From Tistrella mobilis KA081020-065 (GTDB taxonomy: Bacteria > Pseudomonadota > Alphaproteobacteria > Tistrellales > Tistrellaceae): a DNA stretch of 64,000 nt. A program made the position numbers and the translations under genes. The notes beneath the pieces were generated by a model, which searched no databases, was not told the origin of the DNA, and was given only the letters and a program-made list of their open reading frames with translations. This document shows, piece by piece, positions 1 to 7,930 of this stretch. The stretch is taken from positions 62,001 through 126,000 of the forward strand of contig NC_017966.1 of NCBI RefSeq assembly GCF_000264455.2. Reading direction: 5' to 3'. Each line of letters starts with the position of its first letter. The first letter of the stretch is position 1.

Positions 1-932
1 CCATCCTGTCCGGCCTGCTGCACGACGCACCCGACCGCCATGCCGCCCTGGCCGCGGCGGCAGACGTGCCGGGGCTGATCGAGCGGCGCGGCGTGCTCTA
101 CGTCTACCCCGACCGTGCCGCCTTTGCGGCCGAAGCCCTGTCCTGGCGGCTGCGGCGTACGGCCGGTGTGGTCTGGCGGGAGCTGGACGCGGCGGATCTG
201 CAGGCCTTCGAACCCGCCTTGTCCCCCGCCTACCGCTTCGGTATCCACGTGCCGGCAGCGGCGAATTGCGCCGATCCGGGGGCCTATGTCGCGGCCCTGG
301 CGGCTCATGGTGAACGTCTCGGCGTCCGCCGGGTCACCGCACAGGCCACCGGCTTCACCTTCGAGGGTATGAAACTGCGGGCGGTCGAGACCGATCAGGG
401 GCCGATCGCCTGCAACCGGGTGGTGGTGGCGGCGGGCATGGCCTCGGCACGGCTTGCCGCCGCGGCGGGGGACCGTGTTCCGCTGGAGGCCGAGCGCGGC
501 TATCACGTCCAGCTGACCGGCGGTGCCCCGGGCGGGCCGCATCTGCCGGTGATGCCGAGCGACGGCAAGATGGCGAATATCGTCACGCGCGAGGGGCTGC
601 GCGCGGCGGGGCAGGTGGAACTGGCGGGGCCCGGTGCGCCGCCGGACTGGCGCCGGGCGGAGATCCTGCTGCGCCATCTCTACGCCACCTGGCCGGGGCT
701 TTCCCGCGATCTGCCGGTGCGCCGCTGGATGGGCAACCGCCCTTCCACCCCCGACGGGCTGCCGGTGATTTCGGCCGCCCGCCGCAGCCCCGATGTCTTC
801 TACGCCTTCGGCCATGGCCATGTCGGCCTGGCCGCCGGCCCCAAAAGCGCGGCGCTGGTCGCCGCCCTGGTCACCGGATCCACGCCACCCCTGTCGCCCG
901 CGCCGTTCGCTGCGACGCGCTTCCGGTGGTGA
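1..932 (+). CDS. FAD-dependent amino-acid oxidoreductase (DadA/DAO family), 5'-truncated
   Basis: The frame is open from base 3 to the stop at 932, so the N-terminal part, including the GxGxxG FAD-binding motif, lies outside the window. The visible C-terminal part has the DAO-family features: the stretch VVVAAGMAS near base 420 (second FAD contact), a substrate-domain ending in WMGNRPSTPDGLPVI, and the FYAFGHGHVGL segment of D-amino-acid dehydrogenase-like enzymes. It resembles the FAD enzyme at 36035-37276 in the same positions. Such proteins oxidise amino acids or imino acids and pass electrons to the respiratory chain. The following ThDP enzyme starts 39 bases downstream on the same strand, so the two are probably co-transcribed. 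The substrate cannot be read from this fragment. Confidence 0.85.
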   Translation, partial: ILSGLLHDAPDRHAALAAAADVPGLIERRGVLYVYPDRAAFAAEALSWRLRRTAGVVWRELDAADLQAFEPALSPAYRFGIHVPAAANCADPGAYVAALAAHGERLGVRRVTAQATGFTFEGMKLRAVETDQGPIACNRVVVAAGMASARLAAAAGDRVPLEAERGYHVQLTGGAPGGPHLPVMPSDGKMANIVTREGLRAAGQVELAGPGAPPDWRRAEILLRHLYATWPGLSRDLPVRRWMGNRPSTPDGLPVISAARRSPDVFYAFGHGHVGLAAGPKSAALVAALVTGSTPPLSPAPFAATRFRW

Positions 933-970
933 CCGGTCCCGCGATGACCCTTGCCTCAAAAGGATCGACG

Positions 971-2722
971 ATGCGTGGTGCAGACATTCTGGTCGAGATG
1001 CTGATCGGTTACGGCGTCGACACCATCTTCGGCGTGCCCGGCGACACCAATGTGCCGTTCTACGAGGCGCTGCAGCTGCGCGCCGACGAGATCCGCCATG
1101 TGATGGCGCGCGACGAACGCTCCGCCGGTTTCATGGCCGATGCCTATGGCCGCTTCACCAACCGGCCGGGCGTGTTCGAATGCCCCTCGGGCGCCGGGGC
1201 GATGTATTCGCTGCCGCCGGTGGCGGAAAGCAACGGATCTTCGGTGCCGGTGATCCTGCTGACCATCGACATCCCGCTGCCGGGCGAGGGCCGGGGCGTG
1301 CTGACCGAGCTTGACTGCGCAAAGCTGTTCGAGCCGGTCACCAAGCTGTCGGTGCAGGTGAAGTCGCCGGAAAAACTGCCCGAGATCATCCGCCGCGCCT
1401 TCCGTGCCGCCTGTTCGGGCAAGCCCGGCGCGGTGCATCTCCAGATCCCCGAGGACATGCTGCTGGCCGAGGTCGATCCGGCCCGGATTTCGCTCCATGT
1501 CGAGGAGGAATGCCGGACCTTCCCGGCCTATCCGACCCTGCCGCCCGAGACCAAGTTGACCCGTCTGCTGGAACTGATCGCCCGCGCCGAGCGGCCGCTG
1601 ATCATCGCCGGCGGCGGCGTCAACCGCGCCGATGCCGGCGACGTGATCACCAGCTTCGCCGAGCGCCACGATATCCCGATCTGCACCACCATGACCGGCC
1701 AGGGCTCGATCCCCGACGATCATCGCCTGGCGATCGGGGTGATCGGCGACAACGGCTATCACCCCCATGCCAATCTGGCGCTGGAGAAATCCGACCTCGC
1801 GATCTTCGTGGGCTCGCGCATCGGATCGGTGGTCACCATCGGCTGGACCTTCCCGCAGGTGACGCTGAACCGCCGGCTGGTCCAGATCGACATCTCGCCC
1901 GAGGTGATGGCCAACAATTACGAAAACCTGCTCTCGGTGCAGGGTGATGCGAAGCTGGTCTTCCAGCGCTTGTTGCAGATGGAAACCGACACCAACCCCG
2001 CCCGGCGCAGCGGCTGGGTGGATGAGCTGAACGCCGACCGCGCGCGTTTCTGGGAGAGCGCGGCACCGCTGCTGACCGACGAGCGGGTGCCGCTGCGGCC
2101 CGAACGCGCCGTGCATGCCTTCAATCGCGCGCTCGAAGCCTCGGGCCGGCCGGCGCTGATCTATTCCGATGCCGGCACGCCCACGCCCTATATGACCCGT
2201 TTCCTGAAGATCAACGACCGCGAGACCCGCTTCGCCATCCCGCGCGCCTTCGGCGGGCTGGGTTCGGCCTTGCCGGCGACGGTGGGCGCCTGGGCGGCGG
2301 ATCCCGCCAAGCGGCCGATCGGCCTGTTCGGCGACGGCTCGTTCGGCATGAGCGTGGGCGAGCTTGAGACGCTTGTCCGCCTTCAGGTGCCGGCGATCCT
2401 GATCCTGTTCAACAACGGCACCTATGGCTGGATCAAGGGGCTGCACCGGCTGAAGGGCCACAATCAGTGTTTCGGCGTCGACTTCCTGCCGCCGGAAGGC
2501 CAGGCCATCGCTGAAGCTTTCGGGCTCAAGGCCTGGACGGCACGCACGGGTGCCGAACTCGACGAGGCGCTGGCCCTGGCCTTCGCCTGGAAGACCGGGC
2601 CGTGCTTCATCGACCTCAGGATCGAATCCCTGGCGGAGCGGGTGCCGCCGGTCTATTCCTGGCTGCGCCGGCGCGGTGAGGATCCAATGGCGCTGGACAG
2701 CGCCGATCACGGATACCGCTGA
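971..2722 (+). CDS. Thiamine-diphosphate-dependent enzyme, acetolactate synthase/decarboxylase family
   Basis: This 583-residue protein has the three-domain plan of the acetolactate synthase-like ThDP family: an N-terminal PYR domain with a conserved glutamate in ARDERSAGFMADAYGR, a central nucleotide-fold domain, and a C-terminal PP domain with the ThDP/Mg motif GDGSFG (about residue 454) and NN (about 481). I chose the ATG at 971 because AAAAGGA lies eight bases before it; an in-frame GTG at 926 would overlap the upstream gene but has no ribosome-binding site. It probably cleaves or condenses a 2-keto acid. Downstream of an amino-acid oxidoreductase, a role in processing the resulting 2-keto acid is plausible. 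Specific function (acetolactate synthase, 2-ketoarginine decarboxylase-like or other) is not resolved. Confidence 0.85.
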   Translation: MRGADILVEMLIGYGVDTIFGVPGDTNVPFYEALQLRADEIRHVMARDERSAGFMADAYGRFTNRPGVFECPSGAGAMYSLPPVAESNGSSVPVILLTIDIPLPGEGRGVLTELDCAKLFEPVTKLSVQVKSPEKLPEIIRRAFRAACSGKPGAVHLQIPEDMLLAEVDPARISLHVEEECRTFPAYPTLPPETKLTRLLELIARAERPLIIAGGGVNRADAGDVITSFAERHDIPICTTMTGQGSIPDDHRLAIGVIGDNGYHPHANLALEKSDLAIFVGSRIGSVVTIGWTFPQVTLNRRLVQIDISPEVMANNYENLLSVQGDAKLVFQRLLQMETDTNPARRSGWVDELNADRARFWESAAPLLTDERVPLRPERAVHAFNRALEASGRPALIYSDAGTPTPYMTRFLKINDRETRFAIPRAFGGLGSALPATVGAWAADPAKRPIGLFGDGSFGMSVGELETLVRLQVPAILILFNNGTYGWIKGLHRLKGHNQCFGVDFLPPEGQAIAEAFGLKAWTARTGAELDEALALAFAWKTGPCFIDLRIESLAERVPPVYSWLRRRGEDPMALDSADHGYR

Positions 2723-2734
2723 GGTCGGATCATC

Positions 2735-3673
2735 TCAGGCAGCCGGATCATCTCGGGCGGTGGGGCGCGGCGCGGGCAGCAGGTTCCGCCGCCGCGCCTC
2801 GGCCAGGAACCAGCGGCGGAAGGCGGCGACGCCGTTCTGGCTCATGAAGGCTTCCGGGCAGCACATGTAGAAGCCTTCGCCTGAAGAGCAGCGCTGGGGG
2901 AAGGCGGGCTTCAGCCGGCCGTCGGCCAGTTCGGCCAGGACATAGCTTTCCGGCACCACCGCCAGCCCCATACCGGCGATCGCCGCCTCGATGATCATGT
3001 CGGTGACCGAGAAGCGCGGCCCCAGGATCGGCCCGGTGAACGGGATGTCGGCCGCGCGCAGCCAGTGCATCCACAGGCTCGGCCGCGAGACGTTCTGGAT
3101 CAGGGTGATCCGCCGCAGATCGTCTTCGGCGAGGAAGCCTTGGGCCGGCAGCAGGGCCGGGGCGCCGACCACCACGAGGTCTTCTTCAAACAGCAGATGG
3201 CTGCGGCAGGCGGCCCAGTTGCCCACACCGCGCAGGAAGAACAGATTGGCGTCGAAATCCGCCGGATCCTGGGTATTGGGGCAGGCCACCACCTCGAACA
3301 GGATCTCGGGCTCGGCATGTGCGAAATGTTTCAGCACCGGCAGGGCCCAGCGCCGTGCCAATGTGGGTGACATGCCGATGCGCAGGAAGTCTTCGGTGGT
3401 CCGGCCGCGCACCGCATCGATGGAGACTTCCTCCATCCGGTCGAGCAGATGCGAGATTTCTTCGTAATAGGCCCGGCCGGCTGCGGTCAGGATGATGCGC
3501 GGGCCGGCGCGTTCGAACAGGGTGACGCCCAGAAACTCTTCCAGATTGCGGATCTGGCGGCTGATGCCGCTCTGGGTGACGCACAGATCCTCGGCCGCCT
3601 TGGTAAAGCTCAGATAGCGCACCGCCGCATCGAAGGCGTGGAGGGCAGACAGGCTGGGCAGGAAGCGGCGCAA
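2735..3673 (-). CDS. LysR-family transcriptional regulator, GcvA-like
   Basis: A 312-residue LysR protein. The N-terminal winged helix-turn-helix (about residues 7-65) carries the GcvA-type sequence LSALHAFDAAVRYLSFTKAAEDL followed by VTQSGISRQIRNLE. The rest is the periplasmic-binding-protein-like effector domain. It ends 12 bases after the convergent ThDP gene and starts 16 bases downstream of the NTF2-like gene, on the same strand. GcvA-like regulators often control amino-acid oxidation genes, so the convergent FAD oxidase and ThDP enzyme are possible targets; this is inference. The effector is unknown. Confidence 0.9.
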   Translation of the reverse strand: MRRFLPSLSALHAFDAAVRYLSFTKAAEDLCVTQSGISRQIRNLEEFLGVTLFERAGPRIILTAAGRAYYEEISHLLDRMEEVSIDAVRGRTTEDFLRIGMSPTLARRWALPVLKHFAHAEPEILFEVVACPNTQDPADFDANLFFLRGVGNWAACRSHLLFEEDLVVVGAPALLPAQGFLAEDDLRRITLIQNVSRPSLWMHWLRAADIPFTGPILGPRFSVTDMIIEAAIAGMGLAVVPESYVLAELADGRLKPAFPQRCSSGEGFYMCCPEAFMSQNGVAAFRRWFLAEARRRNLLPAPRPTARDDPAA

Positions 3674-3688
3674 GCTCGTCTCCGGCGG

Positions 3689-4126
3689 TCAGAACCCGGC
3701 CGGGCCGGGTATCGGTGCACCGACCGGTGCCACCACCAGCCGGCCGATGCCGTCGGCCGCCAGCGTGAAGCGCAGCAGAATGACCACCGGGTCGGGCAGG
3801 CCGGTCGGGTCGAAATCGCCCGCCACCGCCACCCTGACCGCAACCTCCGCCCCGGCTTCCTGCCAGTCGATCGGGGTGAAGCGCAGGCGGATGGCGAAGA
3901 TCTCGTGCGCCGCCCAGGCGCCGATCGACGGCCGGCCATGGATCAGCCGGTCGCCCCGGACCACCTCGGCGCCTTCGGTGAACAGCTGGCGGAAACTGTC
4001 GAAATCATCCTCGTTCACGGCCTCGATCCAGTCGAGGACAAGGGGCGTCGCCAGGTTGGACAGGCGGGACATCAGCGGTGCATCGGGCATGACGGTCGGT
4101 CCGGGCAGCGATCGGTTTCGTGGCAT
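3689..4126 (-). CDS. NTF2/SnoaL-like small protein
   Basis: The recognisable part starts with SNLATPLVLDWIEAVNEDD and continues with a cone-shaped alpha+beta pattern typical of NTF2-like (SnoaL/ketosteroid isomerase fold) proteins. No catalytic residue set identifies a reaction. The start is uncertain: candidates are 4180, 4126, 4090 and 4072, and none has its own ribosome-binding site. I chose 4126 because it lies two bases after the stop of a very well initiated eight-codon ORF and could be translated by re-initiation, giving 145 residues. The LysR gene follows after 16 bases. The function is unknown; homologues act as isomerases, hydratases or ligand-binding subunits. Confidence 0.65.
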   Translation of the reverse strand: MPRNRSLPGPTVMPDAPLMSRLSNLATPLVLDWIEAVNEDDFDSFRQLFTEGAEVVRGDRLIHGRPSIGAWAAHEIFAIRLRFTPIDWQEAGAEVAVRVAVAGDFDPTGLPDPVVILLRFTLAADGIGRLVVAPVGAPIPGPAGF

Positions 4127-4128
4127 GG

Positions 4129-4191
4129 TCACATCTGATGGACGTGGACGGACATGATGCCGGTCACCTCCTGACGACATTCCGTCAGGAG
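4129..4191 (-). promoter_or_regulatory. Leader with SD-containing hairpin and 8-codon upstream ORF
   Basis: On the minus strand a nine-base perfect inverted repeat (4183-4191 and 4168-4176, six-base loop) is followed by the Shine-Dalgarno sequence AGGAGGTGA (4172-4164), which shares five bases with the 3' arm. Eight bases later an ATG (4155) opens an eight-codon ORF, MSVHVHQM, whose TGA (4131-4129) is two bases before the ATG of the NTF2-like gene. If the hairpin forms, the best ribosome-binding site is masked. This looks like a translational switch with re-initiation. The sequence facts are direct; the function is inference. Confidence 0.5.
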
Positions 4192-4327
4192 CCGGACAAA
4201 AACCGCGATCCGCCCCGCATGATGCAGCGATGATCGGGCCGGCGGCGCTCAGGTGATTGGCTGTTTCCCCCCAGCCGGTAAGCCTGCGCCTGCGTGGGTG
4301 ATCACGTCAAGACCGGTCTTCGATGTT

Positions 4328-5350
4328 TCACGTTGCAGTCCGCACGATCCTGGCCACCAGCCCGTGCAGCTCGTCGACATAGCCGGTGCGCCCGGATGGC
4401 GTGTCGGGGTCCGAGGTGATCACGACGACCATGTCGATGCCGGGCAGCAGATAGAGCAGCTGGCCGCCATAGCCCCAGCCATAGACCGCCGGCCGGACGC
4501 CCGTCTCACGCAGGAACCAGCCATAGCCATAGGCATCGCCGGTGAAGGGCGAGGTGGTGCGGGGCGTCCACATCTCGCGGATCCACCCCTCCGACACCAG
4601 CCGGGTTCCGTCTGCCGCAACCCCGCCCCGGCGGAGCATCTCGCCGATGGCAAGCAGGGCGCGGGGCGACAGCACCATCTGGTTGCCGCCCATATAGACG
4701 CCCTGCGGATCGCGGGTCCAGGGCGGGATGGTGATGTCGAGCGGATCCCCCAGCCAGTCGCGGGCCAGCGCCAGCGTGCTCTCGCCGCTGGTGCGGGTCA
4801 GGATCGCCGACAGCAGATGCGAATTGCCGGTGGAATAGAGCATCCGCCCGCCGGGCTCCGCCACGAAGGGCCGGGAGAGCGCCGTGCGCACCCAGTTCCG
4901 GCTTTCGACCCAGGCGCCGTAATAGGGGCCGGAGGTCCGCTCCAGCCCGGCCTGCATCGACAGAAGATGGCCGATGGTCAGCCGGTCCAGCCGCGGATCG
5001 GGATCATCCGGCAGGTCGGCGGGCAGCAGGTCCGCCACTTTCTGATCCGTGCCGGTCAGCACGCCCCGATCGATCGCGATGCCGGTGAGCAGGGCGATGA
5101 TGCTTTTCGACAGCGATTTGACGTTCACCGGTCGCGTGGCCGGCGGGCCGCGATAGACCCGTTCGGCCAGAACCTCGCCCGCCTGCGCCACGATCAGCGT
5201 GTGCAGGCCGGTCAGGTGCCGGGCATCGTCGAGCAGCCGGTCGAGCGCGGGCGCCGCCGCCCGCCCGGCCCGCGGGGCGATGGCGGTGACGGCGGCGAGC
5301 GCGAGGCCGCCGGTGATCAGCCGGCGGCGGGAGGGCAGATATCCGGTCAT
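4328..5350 (-). CDS. Tat-exported serine hydrolase (beta-lactamase / class C-like family)
   Basis: This 340-residue protein begins with a twin-arginine signal (SRRRLITGG followed by an Ala-rich hydrophobic core ending near AGRAAAPA), so it should be exported folded. The penicillin-binding-type active site is visible: SxxK in KSLSKS (about residue 80) and a YSTGN motif in LYSTGNSHLL, corresponding to the Tyr-x-Asn element of class C beta-lactamases and EstB-type esterases. Known relatives are esterases or D,D-peptidases rather than true resistance enzymes, and the substrate cannot be assigned. An open frame extends upstream into catB, but ATG 5350 at the Tat signal is clearly the start. It lies 54 bases downstream of catB and after a strong hairpin. 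Confidence 0.85.
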   Translation of the reverse strand: MTGYLPSRRRLITGGLALAAVTAIAPRAGRAAAPALDRLLDDARHLTGLHTLIVAQAGEVLAERVYRGPPATRPVNVKSLSKSIIALLTGIAIDRGVLTGTDQKVADLLPADLPDDPDPRLDRLTIGHLLSMQAGLERTSGPYYGAWVESRNWVRTALSRPFVAEPGGRMLYSTGNSHLLSAILTRTSGESTLALARDWLGDPLDITIPPWTRDPQGVYMGGNQMVLSPRALLAIGEMLRRGGVAADGTRLVSEGWIREMWTPRTTSPFTGDAYGYGWFLRETGVRPAVYGWGYGGQLLYLLPGIDMVVVITSDPDTPSGRTGYVDELHGLVARIVRTAT

Positions 5351-5367
5351 GGAACTGGAGTTGGGGC

Positions 5368-5397
5368 GATGCCCGGCCGGATCAACGGCCGGGCATC
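5368..5397 (-). terminator. 12-bp perfect GC hairpin between catB and the serine hydrolase
   Basis: A perfect 12-bp inverted repeat (5368-5379 with 5386-5397, six-base loop GATCAA on the plus strand) lies just after the catB stop codon and before the next start. There is no T tract on either side, so it is not a classical intrinsic terminator. It may attenuate read-through or protect the 3' end of the catB message. Confidence 0.45.
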
Positions 5398-5403
5398 CTG
5401 TGG

Positions 5404-6054
5404 TCACGCCTGGCGTGTGTTTCGCCACAAGCCGTAGAGCCCCGCCACATCGCCCGAGCAGAGCAGCGGCATGGCCTGCCGGATCTCGTCCAGTGGCCAG
5501 TCCCACCACGCCATCTCCAGCAGCATGGCGACGGCATGCTCGTCGAAGCGCTGCCGCACCGGCCGGGCCGGATTGCCGGCGACGATGGTGTAGGGGGCGA
5601 CGTCGCGGGTCACCACCGCGCGGGTTGCGATCACCGCGCCATGGCCGATGGTGATGCCCGGCATGATCACCGCTTCGGCACCGATCCAGACATCGCTGCC
5701 GACCACCGTATCGCCCGCCGGCCGGTAGCCGTTCTCCGCCCCGGCGAAGGCGGGTTCCCCCGTCCACCAGAAGAAGGGGAAGGTGGAGACCCAGTCGGCG
5801 CGGTGGCCCTGATTGCCGGCCATGATGAAGGCGGCACCCGTGCCGATGGAGCAGAACGAGCCGATGATCAGCCGGTCGACATCATCGCGATCGGGCACCA
5901 GATAGCGGGCGCAATGGTCGAAGCCATGGCCATGATACCAGCCGGAATAATAGCTGAACCGGCCGGCCGTGATGTTGGGGTTGGTGATCTGGTCGCGGAT
6001 CTCGCGGCCCTTGAACGGGCTCTCGAAGGCATTGGTCAGAAAGGGTGTGGTCAT
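5404..6054 (-). CDS. catB: CatB/Vat-type xenobiotic (chloramphenicol) acetyltransferase
   Basis: The protein (216 residues from ATG 6054) follows the CatB hexapeptide-repeat acetyltransferase family almost block for block: [10 protein letters not shown], the long stretch [43 protein letters not shown] containing the catalytic His, [15 protein letters not shown] in the left-handed beta helix, and [21 protein letters not shown] at the C-terminus. These enzymes are cytosolic trimers that transfer acetyl from acetyl-CoA to chloramphenicol or related hydroxyl groups. The start at 6054 is chosen by family length; an in-frame ATG at 6096 would add 14 residues that do not look like the family. Chromosomal copies of this type are common, so clinical-level resistance should not be assumed. 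Codon use matches its neighbours, with no mobile-element signature nearby. Confidence 0.92.
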   Translation of the reverse strand: MTTPFLTNAFESPFKGREIRDQITNPNITAGRFSYYSGWYHGHGFDHCARYLVPDRDDVDRLIIGSFCSIGTGAAFIMAGNQGHRADWVSTFPFFWWTGEPAFAGAENGYRPAGDTVVGSDVWIGAEAVIMPGITIGHGAVIATRAVVTRDVAPYTIVAGNPARPVRQRFDEHAVAMLLEMAWWDWPLDEIRQAMPLLCSGDVAGLYGLWRNTRQA

Positions 6055-6234
6055 TGATTGAGCATTCCGCTGCGCGTCGTCCTGTATTTCCGCCATGCGC
6101 CGGGCATGACGATAGGACAGCCTTGAACGATATGTTCAGGCTGGAAACAGGTTCGCGCTGGGTCTGGCGGCCATGATGCTCATGGGGCGGGATGTTAGGT
6201 CAGCGGCCATGCCGGGGCAAGGCTTTCCCGCCCG

Positions 6235-7656
6235 TCAGACCAGCCGCCGGATCGGGCGCTTCTTCCAGATCAGGTGATAGAGCGCCGACTGCCCCGCCGC
6301 CAGCAGGCAGAAGGCGACCGGGTACGACATCCACACCCCTTCGATGCCGATCCGCGCCGACAGCGCCCAGCCGACCGGCAGGCCGATGGCGAGAATGGCG
6401 GTGCCCGAGACCAGGGTCGGCAGCAGCACCATGCCGCTGGCCCGCATCAGGCTGGAGGTGGCCATGCCCATGCCATAGATCACCAGCGCCCAGACCACGA
6501 TGTGCAACAGGGTGCGGGCTTCCGCGACCACGGCCGGGTCGGCCAGGAACAGGCCGAGCAGGGGGCCTGAAAACGCATAGACCAGCGCCACCAGACTGCC
6601 GGTCAGCACGAGGTTGAAGGTGAGCGCGGTGCGCAGGATTTCGGACAGCCGGTCGGTGCGCCCGGCACCGATCGCCTGGGCGCCGAAGATCGAGGCGGTG
6701 ATGCCGATCGAGATCGCCGGGAACTGGACATAGTTCACGATCTGGGTGATCGCGCCATAGGATGCGGTCGCATCCGAGCCGAAGCGGTTGACCAGCGACA
6801 GGATCAGGATTTCGGAAAGCGAGATCAGCACCAGCATGATGCCGGTGGGCAGGCCGATGCGCAGCACCTTGGCGAGCAGCACGCGGTTGAAGCCGAGCGC
6901 GCGCAGGAACGCGCCATCCGGCGCCAGCGGATGGTTGCGGCGGCGCAGATGGATCACCATCCAGGTGGTGGCGATGGTCATGGAGACGATCGAGGCCCAG
7001 GCCGGCGAGGTGACCCCCATCTGCGGCAGCCCGGCCCAGCCGCGGATCAGCGCCGGGGTCAGCACCATGCCGATCAGCGTGGCGAGGCCAAGGGTGAAGA
7101 GCGGCGTGATCGTGTCGCCCACGCCCCGCAGCATGGATGTCGCGAGCAGATAGAGGAAGATGCCGGGGGTTGCGATCAGCATGATCCGCGCATAGGCCAC
7201 CGCCTGCGGCAACACATCGGGCGGCGTGCCCAGCAGGCTGAGGATCGCGGTGGTGGCCGTGCCTCCGAAGATGGCCACCAGCAGCCCGGCCGCCACCACC
7301 ACGCTCAGCGTCGTGGCCGCGATCGCCTTGATCTGCCCGGTCTCGCCGGCACCGAAGGCCTGCCCGATCAACACCGCCGCGCCTGCGCCCAGCCCGATGA
7401 TCAGCGAGATCATGAAGAACATCAGCGGAAAATACGACGTCACCGCCGCCAGCGCCGACACCCCCAGCATCTGCCCGACATAGATGTTGTTGAGGCTGCC
7501 CGACGCCGCCTGCAGCAGATTGCTGCCGATCATCGGCACCAGAAACGCCAGATAGGGCTTCCACAACGGCTGTACCGGCGCCTTGGGCGAGAAGGGCGAC
7601 ACCCGCGGCTTGCCACGGCCGGCCGGCGCCGGAGAACGGGGGGAGGGGGCAGACAT
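6235..7656 (-). CDS. MATE-family multidrug/sodium antiporter
   Basis: A 473-residue inner-membrane protein with twelve hydrophobic segments in two repeats, the usual MATE length. Family features include the first-helix PMIGSNLLQAASGSLNNIYVG and the later FGAQAIGAGRTDR cytoplasmic loop motif. It would exchange cationic compounds for Na+ or H+. CGGAG is placed about nine bases before ATG 7656. The first 30 residues are Pro/Ser/Arg-rich and probably cytoplasmic. It is a single gene, diverging from the RND pump genes, with 274 bases between them. The substrate is unknown. Confidence 0.93.
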   Translation of the reverse strand: MSAPSPRSPAPAGRGKPRVSPFSPKAPVQPLWKPYLAFLVPMIGSNLLQAASGSLNNIYVGQMLGVSALAAVTSYFPLMFFMISLIIGLGAGAAVLIGQAFGAGETGQIKAIAATTLSVVVAAGLLVAIFGGTATTAILSLLGTPPDVLPQAVAYARIMLIATPGIFLYLLATSMLRGVGDTITPLFTLGLATLIGMVLTPALIRGWAGLPQMGVTSPAWASIVSMTIATTWMVIHLRRRNHPLAPDGAFLRALGFNRVLLAKVLRIGLPTGIMLVLISLSEILILSLVNRFGSDATASYGAITQIVNYVQFPAISIGITASIFGAQAIGAGRTDRLSEILRTALTFNLVLTGSLVALVYAFSGPLLGLFLADPAVVAEARTLLHIVVWALVIYGMGMATSSLMRASGMVLLPTLVSGTAILAIGLPVGWALSARIGIEGVWMSYPVAFCLLAAGQSALYHLIWKKRPIRRLV

Positions 7657-7841
7657 CGGGGGCGCTCCGGGGCAGGCGTGCGGGATGGGGCTGGCACTCT
7701 AGCAGGGGGCGGGGTGGGGGGCTATGGGCAGAGCGGGGGTGGTGGGATGGGGGGACAGGGAACGCGTGGCCGGCTCTGATCCGCCCTTCCGTATCTGCCG
7801 CCGCCGGACCTCGTGCGCAACAGCCGGTCAGTCATCTGCAT

Positions 7842-7854
7842 GTTGCGCTGCAAC
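7842..7854. promoter_or_regulatory. Small inverted repeat in the MATE / RND divergent promoter region
   Basis: GTTGC-GCT-GCAAC is a perfect inverted repeat about 77 bases before the RND adaptor start, in a 274-base divergent spacer without a gene. It could be an operator for the pump genes, but repeats this short occur by chance. Nothing else recognisable was found in this spacer. Confidence 0.25.
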
Positions 7855-7930
7855 GTTTCGTAACACGACAAAACATGGGGAAAGTCAGGCGGCTGCTATT
7901 TTATGACCGATTGAAGCAACAGGTTGGGTC

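Noticed and set aside
956-2710. Long open frame on the minus strand opposite the ThDP enzyme (584 codons)
   Set aside because: High-GC shadow frame: its product is rich in Gln, His, Arg and Gly with no domain pattern, and the plus-strand gene is a clear family member.
4328-5767. Serine hydrolase starting at 5767 with an N-terminal extension
   Set aside because: The extra 139 residues are read out of frame from catB; the Tat signal begins at ATG 5350.
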